The notes beneath the pieces are model-generated. The model was given only the letters and a program-made list of their open reading frames with translations, was not told where the DNA came from and ran no database searches. Of a stretch of 42,500 nucleotides of DNA, positions 22,701-31,136 are shown one piece after another (positions within the stretch are counted from its first letter, which is position 1; each line of letters begins with the position of its first letter). The translations under genes and the position numbers were made by a program. Source of the DNA: Glandiceps talaboti (taxonomy: Eukaryota; Hemichordata; Enteropneusta; Spengelidae); the NCBI RefSeq assembly GCF_964340395.1, contig NC_135567.1, positions 17,845,306 through 17,887,805 on the forward strand, written 5' to 3'.

Positions 22701-25306
22701 CATTATACTGTTATATTTCATTGTACTATTGCTTTATTGTACTATTGTTATACTACTGTTTCATTATACTATTGTTATACTATTGTTTCATTATACTATT
22801 GTTATACTATTTACTATTGTTTCATTATTTTTTCTATTCTTTTAGAAGGAAAAGGCCAAATGCGATGATGTAGAAGACAAATACAGACAAAACATGGTTG
22901 CTGTGAAGGAAGAATTAGATGAAAAGAGAGAAGAATGTGTTAAACTTGAACAAGAATTACAAGACGAGAGAGCTAGGTCCCAAGACAAAGAGAAATGTTT
23001 GGAGGTAAATTACAACACAGCATATGGATCTGTAGTTTTGTTTACCCAGACTCCCACCACTGTGGGCTCTCCCTCGAGACCACCCAGATTAGAGTCTGTG
23101 GAAACGTAATCTAAAGTAGTCTCGGTTACCCAGACTCCCTCTGCTGGGGCTTTACTTCAAGACCACCCAGATGAGAGTCTGTGGAAATGTAATCCAAAGT
23201 AGTCTTGTTGACCCAGACTCCCACTGCTGGGGCTTTACTTAGAGACCATCTAGTCTTGGTGACCCAGACTCCCACTGCTGGGGCTTTACTTCAAGACCAC
23301 CCAGATGAGAGTCTGTGGAAACGTAATCTAAAGTAGTCTTGTTGACCCAGACTCCCTCTGCTGGGGCTTTACTTCGAGACCACCCAGATGAGAGTCTGTG
23401 GAAACGTAATCTAAAGTAGTCTCTGTTACCCAGACTCCCACTGCTGGGGCTTTACTTCAAGACCACCCAGATGAGAGTCTGTGGAAACGTAATCCAAAGT
23501 CTCTCGCAATGGAAGTCACACATACAATACAACTTTCATCGAAGTCATGAAAAGAATTCTATAAAGATTGGTTTTGAATCTGTCGGCATGTTAACACTAC
23601 AATTTTAATGAGTATCAGATAACCGTTTATATTCACTGAAAATTGTTAAAATACCAATAAATAGACATTGTACATGTAAAACAGTGATCAGTATTACAGA
23701 AATAGGATGAAATCATGATCACCATTGAGGGCGCTGTTCTGGGTGTGAACACAAAAATCATTATTTGATTCATCATGTATACAGGTACAAAAAAAAAATA
23801 GTTTACTGAACACACAGCTGATGTAGTGCTGTTCTGGGGATACAATATTTTGAGTTCGTTATTGTACCTAGTAAAGCATTTTGAGTCAAATCGTTCGAGT
23901 TGCATCTAGTGCAGTTATAGCATTTGTCATTTGTATATTTTTTTTTAGGAGGAAATTAGTCTGTTGAGAGTGGAATTAGAGAAGGAAAAATGTGAGAGAG
24001 AGCAGAAAGATGAAGCGTACTTTGAACTTTTGAAGCAAATTGAGAGTTCTAACACGTCATTGCGTATGTTGTCATGCCGTGGTTTGAACAACAACACTGA
24101 ACCAGCTGATGGTACTGGTAATGGTTCAATGTTTGTAAACCCATATGAAGAAGATGCCAGACGACTACGGCAACAGTACAGCAATGAAGGACCACTTGTT
24201 AGGGGACCACCACTACTACCACCACCACCAATGCGACCACCAGTCATACCACGTGGTTGGCCAATGCGACCACCACCGCCACCACCACCACACTGCTTTG
24301 GATTACCACCACCACCACCACCTCACATGAGAGGACAGCTACCACCACCACTAATTCCACAGGTCGTACCAAACACTACTACTCCAACAACCACTAACAG
24401 AGTGCCAGCTGACCAGCCTGACAGCACTGATATCTTAACAGAGGTACTCAATGATACCTCTTTGATTGCAGGAATGACATGTGCCGGTAGTCATGGTAAC
24501 ACAGAAACTAGAATTGATGTAGAGAACCAAGCTGCAGAACCACTCACTTCAGTAGATGAAACAGTGACTGAGGACAGGTTAGTTTTGTTTCTGAATGGCT
24601 AAAGTCCTTAGGAAAGGTTTGAACCACAATTGTACCTCAGTCAACCCAGCTGTATAATTGGGGACCTGGTAGGATAGAGGTTGCAATGTGAATGCTTTAA
24701 TCCTATGTGTGCCCTAGTCAACCCAGCTTTATAATTGGGGACCTGGTAGGATAGATGTTACAATGTGAATGCTTTAACCCTATGCACTTATAGAGGCTGC
24801 AATGGATTGTATGCTCCCCAGGGAGTTGGGGAAATAAATGGCCACTGTGCCACTCTACGTGTATATGTAGATTTCTGCCACAGATGATAATTGTAAAGTG
24901 CCATGAGCACAGTGTAGGATGAACATGCCATTGCAATGTAACCAAATAATTTCAGGCAACACACACAGGATAGAATAGAGTTGATTCGTAATTTATTCCA
25001 CCAACTTGTGTAAACGTATTCCGTATTACATCACTGACTTTGTAATCCTTCTTTTCCAGGGATGAAACAGGACAAGAATTCCATGATGCACCGGAATATC
25101 CAGATCAAAATGAAGGTGTTCCCAGATGGTGTCCAGAATGTCGTCTTCTGTTCCCACCATCCTGCCCTCAAGACACGTTTGATGAACATGTACAGAGTCA
25201 CTACGGAAGACTGTGTCCTATGTGTGGTATCAAATTCCCTAAATCGGAATCATCTCAGGATGACTTTGAACGCCATGTACAGCATCATTTTGAACAAGAC
25301 AACTAA
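13978..25306 (+). CDS. TAX1BP1: Tax1-binding protein 1 homologue (SKICH, coiled coil, two zinc fingers)
   Basis: Selective-autophagy receptor: the family links ubiquitinated cargo to ATG8 proteins, TBK1 adaptors and myosin VI in the cytoplasm. Coding exons: 13978-14107, 14805-14981, 16342-16682, 17112-17351, 18210-18398, 19984-20121, 20436-20564, 21016-21379, 22328-22488, 22846-23004, 23949-24577, 25060-25306. The phases agree throughout and total 967 codons plus TAA; human TAX1BP1 is 789 aa. The SKICH domain (about residues 20-140) shows DWVGLYKVGW and DGEFYQFVYV...ASTPFQF. DMLLI right after it resembles the non-canonical LIR of the family (MLVV in TAX1BP1). Coiled coil runs about 165-700, with the family signature KYKECKKLE and a KCVNYKQLLQKEKAKC block. 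Residues about 755-815 are proline-rich. Two C2H2-type zinc fingers close the protein: C910, C913, H929, H933 and C938, C941, H958, H962, the second ending FERHVQHHF. The fingers and exon phases make the TAX1BP1 rather than CALCOCO1 assignment strong. Confidence 0.93.
14376..14604 (+). repeat. (TGTA)n microsatellite with a (TG)n core
   Basis: Long TGTA run interrupted at 14465-14485 by TG dinucleotides, in the second TAX1BP1 intron. Open frames across it are artefacts. Confidence 0.97.
15030..15390. mobile_element. Palindromic element, CCCCTTATGTCAC family
   Basis: The right part is a hairpin: ATTATATTATTCTCCAATAT, then TTCAGCC and ATGACATAAGGG, mirrored by CCCCTTATGTCA, GGCTGAA and AATATTGGGGAATAAC. 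The left part (GTCACTGGTTCTGCTGTGTT) is shared with a second copy at 35590-35955. Fragments lie at 31375-31480 and 20130-20285. Confidence 0.65.
15425..15510. repeat. Fragment of the GGGAACATCACTCC MITE family
   Basis: AATGTCACTCCAGGAAATAA followed by GGAGAGTGATGTCATGG matches one arm of the elements at 2625 and 26520. It is interrupted on its right by the TTAA-flanked element at 15515. Confidence 0.5.
15515..15718. mobile_element. piggyBac-like MITE with TTAA duplications
   Basis: 204 bp. Termini CCCTTTCA and TGAAAGGG are perfect inverted repeats, extended imperfectly by GGACTAGAA / CCTCTAGGA. It is flanked by TTAA at 15511-15514 and 15719-15722, the target site of piggyBac-type transposons. 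It has no coding capacity and so was presumably mobilised in trans. Confidence 0.75.
15800..16180. repeat. Tandem repeat of about 65 bp with one inverted unit
   Basis: Units contain ACCAGACTGGTACATTGTGT, TTCATGTACAAGAAGGCATT and TAGTCACTACTTATTTTTAC. Around 16005-16050 one segment runs in the opposite sense (GAACACAATGTACCAGTCTG), forming a local hairpin with its neighbours. Confidence 0.75.
16705..16930 (+). repeat. (GA)n / (TG)n / (GACA)n compound microsatellite
   Basis: Starts 23 bp after the donor at 16683. It has a GA run to 16786, TG to 16808, then GACA-rich sequence. The frames on both strands are low-complexity artefacts. Confidence 0.97.
17565..17672. repeat. Fragment of the GGGAACATCACTCC MITE family
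   Basis: Contains GGTGATGTAAAATCAGGAAA, TGACTCTCCAGAACCCAT and CTTCATTTCCTGG, nearly the same right arm as at 26865-26940. The terminal CAC..GTTCCC portion is degraded. Confidence 0.55.
17729..18183 (+). repeat. Intronic 50-bp minisatellite ending next to a 3' splice site
   Basis: Nine units of about 50 bp repeat AAAATGATGTAGGCTTGG, TTTTCACTCATGTAACATG and ACATTTACAGCTA. Each has an acceptor-like TTTACAG. The last unit runs into ACATTTAACATTTTCTCG, the polypyrimidine region of the real acceptor at 18208-18209. Confidence 0.9.
18700..19655 (+). repeat. Intronic 40-bp minisatellite resembling the upstream exon end
   Basis: More than 20 units of about 40 bp: CATGTTACATGTGACATGAA, CTGCTTAGGTGAAACTAACC. 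The exon end at 18398 reads AGTTACATGTAACATCAGC, TGATAAG|gtaaaataaac, so unit and junction align from TTACATGT through the donor. Units near the start keep ACATCAGCTGTTAA, closest to the exon. Homogeneous copies lie distally. Confidence 0.85.
19656..19978 (+). mobile_element. 3' end of a CR1/L2-like LINE
   Basis: A reading frame at 19662-19778 encodes the characteristic C-terminus of these reverse-transcriptase ORFs (APKLWNCLPTELR, then FKRKLKTHLF) and stops at TAG. After a short 3' UTR it ends GGCGCTCTATAAATGTTATT followed by (ATT)n, five bases before the next exon's acceptor tract. Upstream parts are absent, typical of 5' truncation. The tail resembles that of the window's SINE. Confidence 0.8.
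20130..20285 (+). repeat. Three tandem copies of a 51-bp unit
   Basis: Units contain AAAAAGAGTAACATAAGGG and TTCTTGTCACTACAAGTC. The middle block resembles the CTAAGGGGCCTTGTCACTAC part of the palindromic element at 31375, so the array may have grown from a fragment of that element. It begins about 9 bp after the donor at 20122. Confidence 0.7.
20578..20606 (+). repeat. Terminal fragment of the GGCCATATGGATGAG element
   Basis: TAAAGTGGCCATATGGATGA followed by GGATTGG matches the end of the palindrome at 27311-27665. Only this end is present. Confidence 0.4.
20603..20742 (+). repeat. 31-bp minisatellite
   Basis: Six diverged units of GACACTGAGCRTCTTATTT followed by GTGTCC, in a TAX1BP1 intron. 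Confidence 0.85.
21414..21685. mobile_element. hAT-like MITE, CAGGGGTG termini, 5-bp duplication
   Basis: 272 bp. CAGGGGTGAACAAATC and GATTTGTTCACCCCTG are perfect 16-bp terminal inverted repeats. Flanks ATTTG (21409-21413) and ATTTG (21686-21690) are identical, a candidate 5-bp target-site duplication. Subterminal GGTCCGG/CCGGACC-like blocks are also inverted. It sits 34 bp after the donor at 21380. Confidence 0.8.
21930..22260. repeat. Degenerate tandem repeat of about 90 bp
   Basis: Recurring GATATGTAGTTAGAATAGAC, TATCATAGAGTATAGAC and AGAATTATAGAT blocks in four diverged copies within the intron before exon 22328. Confidence 0.6.
22565..22828 (+). repeat. Low-complexity minisatellite TTTCATTATACTATTG
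   Basis: A 16-bp unit with variants ends about 15 bp before the acceptor at 22844. The T-rich open frame on plus is an artefact of the repeat. Confidence 0.9.
23030..23505 (+). repeat. 82-bp tandem array derived from a dispersed element
   Basis: Six copies of a unit holding ACCCAGACTCCCACTGCTGG, GGCTTTACTTCAAGACCACC and GATGAGAGTCTGTGGAAACG. CAGACTC and GAGTCTG are inverted within the unit. A single diverged copy lies at 34195-34272 in an NHEJ1 intron. Confidence 0.85.
24603..24935 (+). mobile_element. 5'-truncated SINE with internal body duplication
   Basis: Lacks the tRNA-like head. The body segment AACCCAGCTGTATAATTGGG plus GACCTGGTAGGATAG appears twice (near 24640 and 24720). Then come GGCTGCAATGGATTGTATGC and a GTAAAGTGCCATGAGCACAG tail region. 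Confidence 0.75.
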
Positions 25307-25709
25307 GTAGTCAATATGGATGACTACATGCAACTTACCTACCATCATTTGACAACTGTACTGTCAACAAAAAATGTCATTAACCATTTAATGACTTGGT
25401 TTCTGTAACTCTATGTAATTACACCCTATATATATCAGGGTATCAGGCGTTTAAAAGAGTTAATTGATTGGGTGTCATTGACCTCTACAAGTTACAAACC
25501 AGCAAATTGACAATACTATTAAAATTTGAAGTTAACTGTAATCAAAATATACCATACTTTAGTAATTTTACAGTTTACCAATCTAAATATATGATAACAG
25601 TTATTTACTTTACCGTTATACAGTTAGTTAGCTGTGCACAGAAGCTTATATTGGACTGTAATCTAAATATATGATACCAGTTATTATATTTACAGTTAAC
25701 CATTCTCTA

Positions 25710-25715
25710 AATAAA
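25710..25715 (+). promoter_or_regulatory. Candidate TAX1BP1 polyadenylation signal
   Basis: First clear AATAAA after the TAX1BP1 stop, about 400 bp downstream. The stretch before it holds diverged repeats of a TACAGTTAACCA / TCTAAATATATGATA block. Other AATAAA motifs exist further on, so the true site is uncertain. Confidence 0.35.
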
Positions 25716-25984
25716 TGATACCAGTACGTTGTTAGTGTTAATGTGAATCCGGAGATGATAGTTTTGTGAGTGTGTGTTTTATTATTTAATTTACGTAGTG
25801 TGAATATACATGGGTTTGAGCTCGTATTCAGAAAGACAAAACAGTAAATATATACAAGTAATACAACTAGTAACACTAAAGTAAAGCACTTTCTCTATGT
25901 GATACATTTGTTTATAGCATTCATATTACAATGAGTAACACTGAAGTAAAACACTTTCTCTGTGCTGCACTCATAGCATTCATA

Positions 25985-26375
25985 TGAAGTGTAAAAGTAT
26001 ACTGTTTCAGTTGGTTTATTTACAAGCCTAGCATGTGGCCTTTCTAATGTGGTCAATTAGCAAAATGAAACAGTATACTTTTACACTTGATATGGATGTT
26101 AGAAACAATTGTGGTACATACAGAAAATGCTTTGCTTGGTGTTTTGGGTTGTACTTGATATGGATGCTATAAACAATTGTGGTATATACAGAAAATGCTT
26201 TACTTTGGTGTTATGGGTTGTACTTGATATGGATGCTATAAATGATTGTGGTACATACAGAAAATGCTTTACTTTGTTGTTATGGGTTGTACTTGATATG
26301 GATGCTATCAACAATTGTGGTATATACAGAAAATGCTTTACTTTGGTGTTATGGGTTGTATTCAATATGTTCTTG
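25985..26375. repeat. Inverted repeat followed by a 69-bp tandem array
   Basis: AGTGTAAAAGTATACTGTTTC near 25987 pairs with GAAACAGTATACTTTTACAC near 26067. From 26090, about four units of 69 bp repeat CTTGATATGGATGCTATAAA, CAATTGTGGTATATACAGAA and AATGCTTTACTTTGGTGTTA. Related sequence occurs at 25880-25980 and 33545-33660. Confidence 0.8.
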
Positions 26376-26519
26376 TACAATGATGACCAAGGGTTCGTAT
26401 TACTCAATAAGAGTAACATTTCGCCTGTTCAAGTCAACAGGCTATGTCAAACTTTCCAATTGCTGGCTTTACCACTAGATATACAGTAAGGAGAAGGCTA
26501 CTATAGGAAAGAAAGACTT

Positions 26520-26950
26520 TTTTGTAATCTATGGGTTCTGAAGAGTTATTTCATGATGTTACATTACTTACAATTACTTACGACTTTCAGAGAAACATCA
26601 AGTTGATCTTATGCCTTTATGCCGTATCACTTCTATTGGCTATTGCATTATGGGAATCATTAGAAATAATATATTCAAGTTACACACTGAATATTCATGA
26701 GTTCTGAGAGCCTATTCCCTTCAGTGTAAGACATCTCATGAATATTCATTCTGTAATTATGAATATATTATTTGTGCTGACTCCCATGATGCAATGGCCT
26801 GTAGCAAAGATACCCTGTAAAGGTACAAAATCAACTTAAGGTTTCTCTGAAATCACAAGTAATTGTAGGTGATGTAAAATCATGAAATGGCTCTCAAGAG
26901 CTAATAGTTTAGGAAAATGACTTCATTTCCTGGAGTCGTGTTCCCTGAAT
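26520..26950. mobile_element. Long palindromic MITE (GGGAACATCACTCC family)
   Basis: The arms mirror each other: GGGTTCTGAAGAGTTATTTC against GAAATGGCTCTCAAGAGC; GAGAAACATCAAGTTGAT against ATCAACTTAAGGTTTCTC; CATTATGGGAATCA against TGACTCCCATGATG; AATATTCATGAG against CTCATGAATATT near the centre. The right end TTCATTTCCTGGAGTCGTGT resembles ends at 17655 and 3090. Confidence 0.75.
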
Positions 26951-27310
26951 TATTGTGAATGAATTAGTTAACCAAGACCAATGCTTAAAACTGCACTATC
27001 TGTAAATTTAGTAATAATTTTTTGATCAGACAGCCAACAATATATTCACTGAAAATTATTAAAATACCAATAATTTATATATTGTACGTGTCAAGTAGAG
27101 ATCCCTTTTATCTATAAGTTGTGTAGTAACAAGTTGAATGAAATCGTGATTCATTTGGGGTGTTAATTTTTGGGTGTGGACCCAAAAATCAATTTAATTC
27201 GATCTATTGCTTCACATTATGTGTACTGCTACACAAATAGTTTATCTACAGGTGATTCAATACTGTTCCGAATGTACAATATTATGATTACATCTTTATG
27301 TCTAACAGAA

Positions 27311-27665
27311 CAGTTTAAAAGTGGCGATATTGATGAGAATTGAATATTTATTTTGGCTTTTTAATTGATAAAACAATTTTATCATGGCTTCCTACTTGAA
27401 AAATCAATGTGAAACAACATAGACCAAGTCTGTGTTTGTAACTCAATAAATTGTAAAGGACTGATAAATGTGTAAAATCTTTATAATTGTATGTACATTA
27501 ACAAACTTTTAAATATATTTTAAGCTTTGTGCAATGTATTGAGTTACAAACGCTTGGTGTATGTTTTTTCACATTGAATTTTCAAGTAGGAAGCCATGAT
27601 AAAATTACTTTATAAATTAAAAATCCAAAATAAATACCCAATTCTCATCCATATGGCTGCTTTAA
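27311..27665. mobile_element. Palindromic MITE with GGCCATATGGATGAG-type ends
   Basis: Left arm GATGAGAATTG, ATTTATTTTGG, TTTATCATGGCTTCCTACTT, TTTGTAACTCAAT; the right arm has the same blocks reversed (ATTGAGTTACAAA, AAGTAGGAAGCCATGATAAA, CCAAAATAAAT, CAATTCTCATC). It is about 355 bp with arms of about 140 bp. Confidence 0.8.
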
Positions 27666-27757
27666 AGAAAAACATTCTTGTCACCGCTGGTAAAGCTTTA
27701 AAGATCTACAATTACCAGTTTCTATTTATACTATATGTATCTCAAGTGTCAACTTAT

Positions 27758-27890
27758 GTCTTGCTGTTAGACCTTCAGGCTTTCTTCCGATACGATGAGT
27801 GACTGAAGGTCGCTTCATTAAGGGTGGCGACACTCAGTCGCTTGTCGTATCATATCCGAAAAAAACCTGAAGGTCTAGCAGCAAGGCTAC
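27758..27890. mobile_element. Short hairpin element
   Basis: CTTGCTGTTAGACCTTCAGG and GATACGATGAGTGACTGAAG are mirrored by ACTCAGTCGCTTGTCGTATC and CCTGAAGGTCTAGCAGCAAG. Arms are about 50 bp around a short loop. It could be a small MITE or a remnant. Confidence 0.65.
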
Positions 27891-28134
27891 AGTCATCTAT
27901 AATTTACATTTTAAGAGCTGTTACGGTGATTATTTGAGACATAATTTATTGTCACAGAGGGTGCATGTAAAGGCTGGGGTATGGATTTGCCTTGCAGTGA
28001 GAGTAACTAACTATACATATGCCATTTATTCTAGAATCTTATCGCGGTATTTATTCAGAGATCTGAAAACAAAAGAAAATAAAACTTGTTGTCGTGATAA
28101 AATTTAATTGCATGGTAATAATTTGTTGTCCAGG

Positions 28135-28345
28135 TATTACTTTGGCAGAGGTTTTCATGGTTTGTTTTCTAAACTTCACATGATAGTCACATGATAGTCA
28201 CATGATAATGATTTGTCATTCAGACATTACTTGTCAGTGTATTTCATGGTTTGTTATCTGAGCACCACGTGATAGTCACATGGCCATGTTTTGTATTCAG
28301 ACATCACATGATTGTCACATGACACTGTTTTGTATTCAGCCATCT
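28135..28345 (+). repeat. Degenerate tandem repeat of about 60 bp
   Basis: Blocks CATGGTTTGTTATCTGA, CACATGATAGTCACATG and TTTTGTATTCAGACATCAC recur three to four times between TAX1BP1 and NHEJ1. Confidence 0.6.
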
Positions 28346-29236
28346 TGATATTTTGTTGTCATTGCTTCTTCCATTTTGACAGAGTTGCACATTTAGAAAG
28401 TTGTTGACATTTGCTATCAGTATTTGCCTGTGTGAAAACTAACTCAGCTTTTTATTGTGACGAAGTGTCAAATTTCTTTCTTTTGCAAAAAGTTTGTGTG
28501 GAATTCTGTCACAAAGAAGAAATTTTATTAGAAAATTTTCAAACTAAGCTTTGTGTGTTTAGTTACTCTCGTCTCTATAACGTCACTAATTTTGGGTAAC
28601 TTTTATTTTTGTTATTCAGGGGAAAACAACTGTTACAATTGTTCAGTTGTTCAGTATTTGAACCACATAACAGGTGTTTGTGTAAAATTTACATACTGGC
28701 ACATTACAAGGTGTTTTTGTAAAAACAACTGTGAGTGTCACAATTTATTTTATCTCAGCAAATAGCAAGTCATATGTGTTGCCATGGTGATTGAGCTGAG
28801 TGGCTGTAAAGTAAAAATAAAAGATTACAATGATTTTATGTTGTTAGTTGGCATGGCAACATCTTAGATGTATCTACACTAAAACTGTCATTGGTTTCTT
28901 TCTGCTTTAATATGCTAATGTAAAACAAATTTACTGCAATAAATAAAAAAAAGGTGTACCTTTGGAAGTATATATATATATATATGTGTTGTATGTCAGA
29001 TATAATTGAAATATATATGTCAGATATGACTCAGATTTTGGTGTACAATAATAGCTACAGGCGTTATTGGAGTTTAAATCCATGTACGAGGCTGTCATTA
29101 TGAATATGATATGATATGATATGATATGATATGATATGGTGTTCCTCGACAGAGGCTGCCGTCACATGGTATATTACATAACTTTATTACTATTGCTATA
29201 AATCCGTTGTGAAGCAAATGTTTATGTGTACATGTG
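28346..29236. other. Intergenic, no gene recognised
   Basis: AT-rich sequence between TAX1BP1 and NHEJ1 with several short open frames lacking splice or family signals. A GATAT pentanucleotide run lies at 29103-29140. GTTGCCATGGTGATTGAG near 28780 resembles an RFX-type X box, but is isolated. Confidence 0.4.
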
Positions 29237-29530
29237 TGTTAGACTCTCTCAGTCTCCTGAGCATTACTAGCAGACTGTTTCGTATGTAGCGATATTACTT
29301 GTACTATATTATATCTTAGTAACTCTGTGTAATATTCTTGTACTGTGCACTCTCATCGACTACACAGCTCTAACCATTCCTTGACATCTTACTGCGACAA
29401 CTGTCCGCGAAGACCAGCGCAATAACACATCAAGGAATGGTTAGTTCTATGTAGACGATGAGGGCGGACAATACAAGGACATTATTAGATAGAGTACAAG
29501 CTTAGTGTGCGGTACATATCATAGTCTAGT
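29237..29530. mobile_element. Diverged copy of the TTAGACTCTCTC palindromic element
   Basis: Begins GTTAGACTCTCTCAGTCTCC. Inner arms CTAACCATTCCTTGA and TCAAGGAATGGTTAG are perfect inverted repeats, flanked by CATCGACTACACAG / CTATGTAGACGATG and then GATGAGGGCGGACAATACAA. The outer right arm is poorly preserved. Confidence 0.6.
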
Positions 29531-29650
29531 CTAGTATAGTATGAAGATAACGTAGTATGGAATATGGTCTGTCAGGAACTAGGCTATACATAGCAGTACA
29601 TACAAAACAGATTGCTAACGATGCTCAAGAGGCTGTGACAGAGCTAGTCT

Positions 29651-29692
29651 AATGTGTGTGTGTGTGTGTGTTTGTGTGCATGTGTGTGTGTT

Positions 29693-29744
<52 letters not shown>
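29651..29744 (+). repeat. (GT)n microsatellite
   Basis: GT dinucleotide run with a few TTTGTG and CATG interruptions. The minus-strand frames of Thr-His are artefacts. Confidence 0.97.
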
Positions 29745-29749
<5 letters not shown>

Positions 29750-29901
29750 GAAATAATGGGGTAAGAAAAGGGGGTAATATATTTGAGCATATGAAGAGGA
29801 TAGTAAAATCTTTGGAATGGCAAGTTCGAAATGAATGCGACATATCAATGTCTACTACAGACCTTGATAATGCAATGATTTGAGTGTCACATGAATATAC
29901 G

Positions 29902-30197
29902 TCTGAGCTAGACTCTCTCACAGTCCTTGCAGCTTCGTTTTAATAGCTAAAACTTGGGTTTTGTATGTATCTACTGCATAATTGTACTCATATACTAGTA
30001 TCCCAGTATCCTAACACATCAACAAAATGTTAGCCCTATGTGATCGATGAGGGCACACAGTACAGGGCTAGGGCCATAGGGATACTGGGATACTAGTATA
30101 CAAGTACAATTATGCAGTAGATACATACAAAACAACCCAAGTTTTAGCTATTTATGCGAAGCTTCGAGACTGTGAGAGAGTCTAACATCTGAGCTAG
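29902..30197. mobile_element. MULE-like palindromic MITE with candidate 9-10-bp duplication
   Basis: Arms of about 110 bp: GACTCTCTCACAGTC, GCTAAAACTTGGGTTTTGTA, GTATCTACTGCATAATTGTA and ACTAGTATCCCAGTATC. They are mirrored by GATACTGGGATACTAGTATA, TACAATTATGCAGTAGATAC, CCCAAGTTTTAGCTA and GACTGTGAGAGAGTC. TCTGAGCTAG is found at both borders (29902 and near 30188), a candidate 9-10-bp target duplication. Confidence 0.75.
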
Positions 30198-30331
30198 AAG
30201 TACTCTATTGTTTTAGTACTTTACAGTGATAGAGTCGCCATCGTCTAGATTGTAATTCGTTTTAGTGACCTCCGGATCGAATGCATGACACAACATGATT
30301 CCAAAGACCACGTCATTCGGAAACATTCCAG

Positions 30332-30474
30332 CCAATCAGAAATCGTTCTCGTAAACCGGAAGTATATTATGACAAACTTTCAGGTCATAGCGGGGTCGTC
30401 GAATATTTGATATCGAACTATTTTGTACGATCTGTAGATCTAAGCGGATCAACTGAATTTTATATTGAATACAG
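30332..30474 (+). promoter_or_regulatory. Candidate NHEJ1 promoter and non-coding first exon
   Basis: A CCAATCAG box at 30332 and an ETS-type CCGGAAGT at 30356 lie upstream of a leader ending ATACAG|gtgaag at 30474. The first coding exon starts after an acceptor at 31119, 17 bp before its ATG, so an upstream non-coding exon is expected. There is no TATA box, consistent with a housekeeping-type promoter. The transcription start was not determined. Confidence 0.5.
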
Positions 30475-30584
30475 GTGAAGTATTTCTCTGTTTTATTTGC
30501 CCCCACCCTCGATCTGTAATAATAACGTTAGCGTTAGTTACAAACAGTATTCGACTCTGTATCTACATCATAGTACATGTACTA

Positions 30585-30705
30585 GGTTTGCCCTAGTCCT
30601 GCTTGCATACGGAGGAATTCGGGACTCGATTCTGACAATTGTCCTTATTGTCAAGTCAGTAATACAGACTCGTGCACCGTCATGGAAGCAGGACTAGGTT
30701 TGCCC
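30585..30705. repeat. Small inverted repeat
   Basis: CCTAGTCCTGCTT (near 30592) and AAGCAGGACTAGG (near 30686) are perfect 13-bp inverted repeats about 80 bp apart. Both are associated with GTTTGCCC. Confidence 0.5.
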
Positions 30706-30789
30706 AGGAGACTGTAATTTGTAAACACTTGCGACCGTACAAGTCAACGTCTAGACTAAATTAGTACTAGTACCTCAACTACAAGACTA

Positions 30790-30791
30790 CA

Positions 30792-30843
<52 letters not shown>

Positions 30844-30932
30844 GAGAGAGAGAGTGGGAGGGAGACAGACAGACAGACAGACACAAACACAAACAGACAG
30901 ACAGCAAAGAGACCGACAGATAGACAGACAGA
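30790..30932 (+). repeat. (GA)n / (GACA)n microsatellite
   Basis: GA run to about 30855, then GACA-rich sequence, in the probable first intron of NHEJ1. Confidence 0.95.
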
Positions 30933-31136
30933 GACAGGGACCCATGTACACATTTCTAGATTGACATTAAATATGGATATCAATGTTATCATAGACTGAG
31001 ATTTTCTACACTAGCTAGAGAGAGTGAGAATTTGATTTCCAACCCTTTCTGTAGAATATAGTTTCTATACAGCAACTATACTATAAAAAATAATGTTGTG
31101 TTTGTCTATCTGTTAATAGAGTGCCTACATAACAAG

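Noticed and set aside
24145-24330. His-rich 61-codon frame
   Set aside because: It is the +1 shadow of the proline-rich TAX1BP1 exon.
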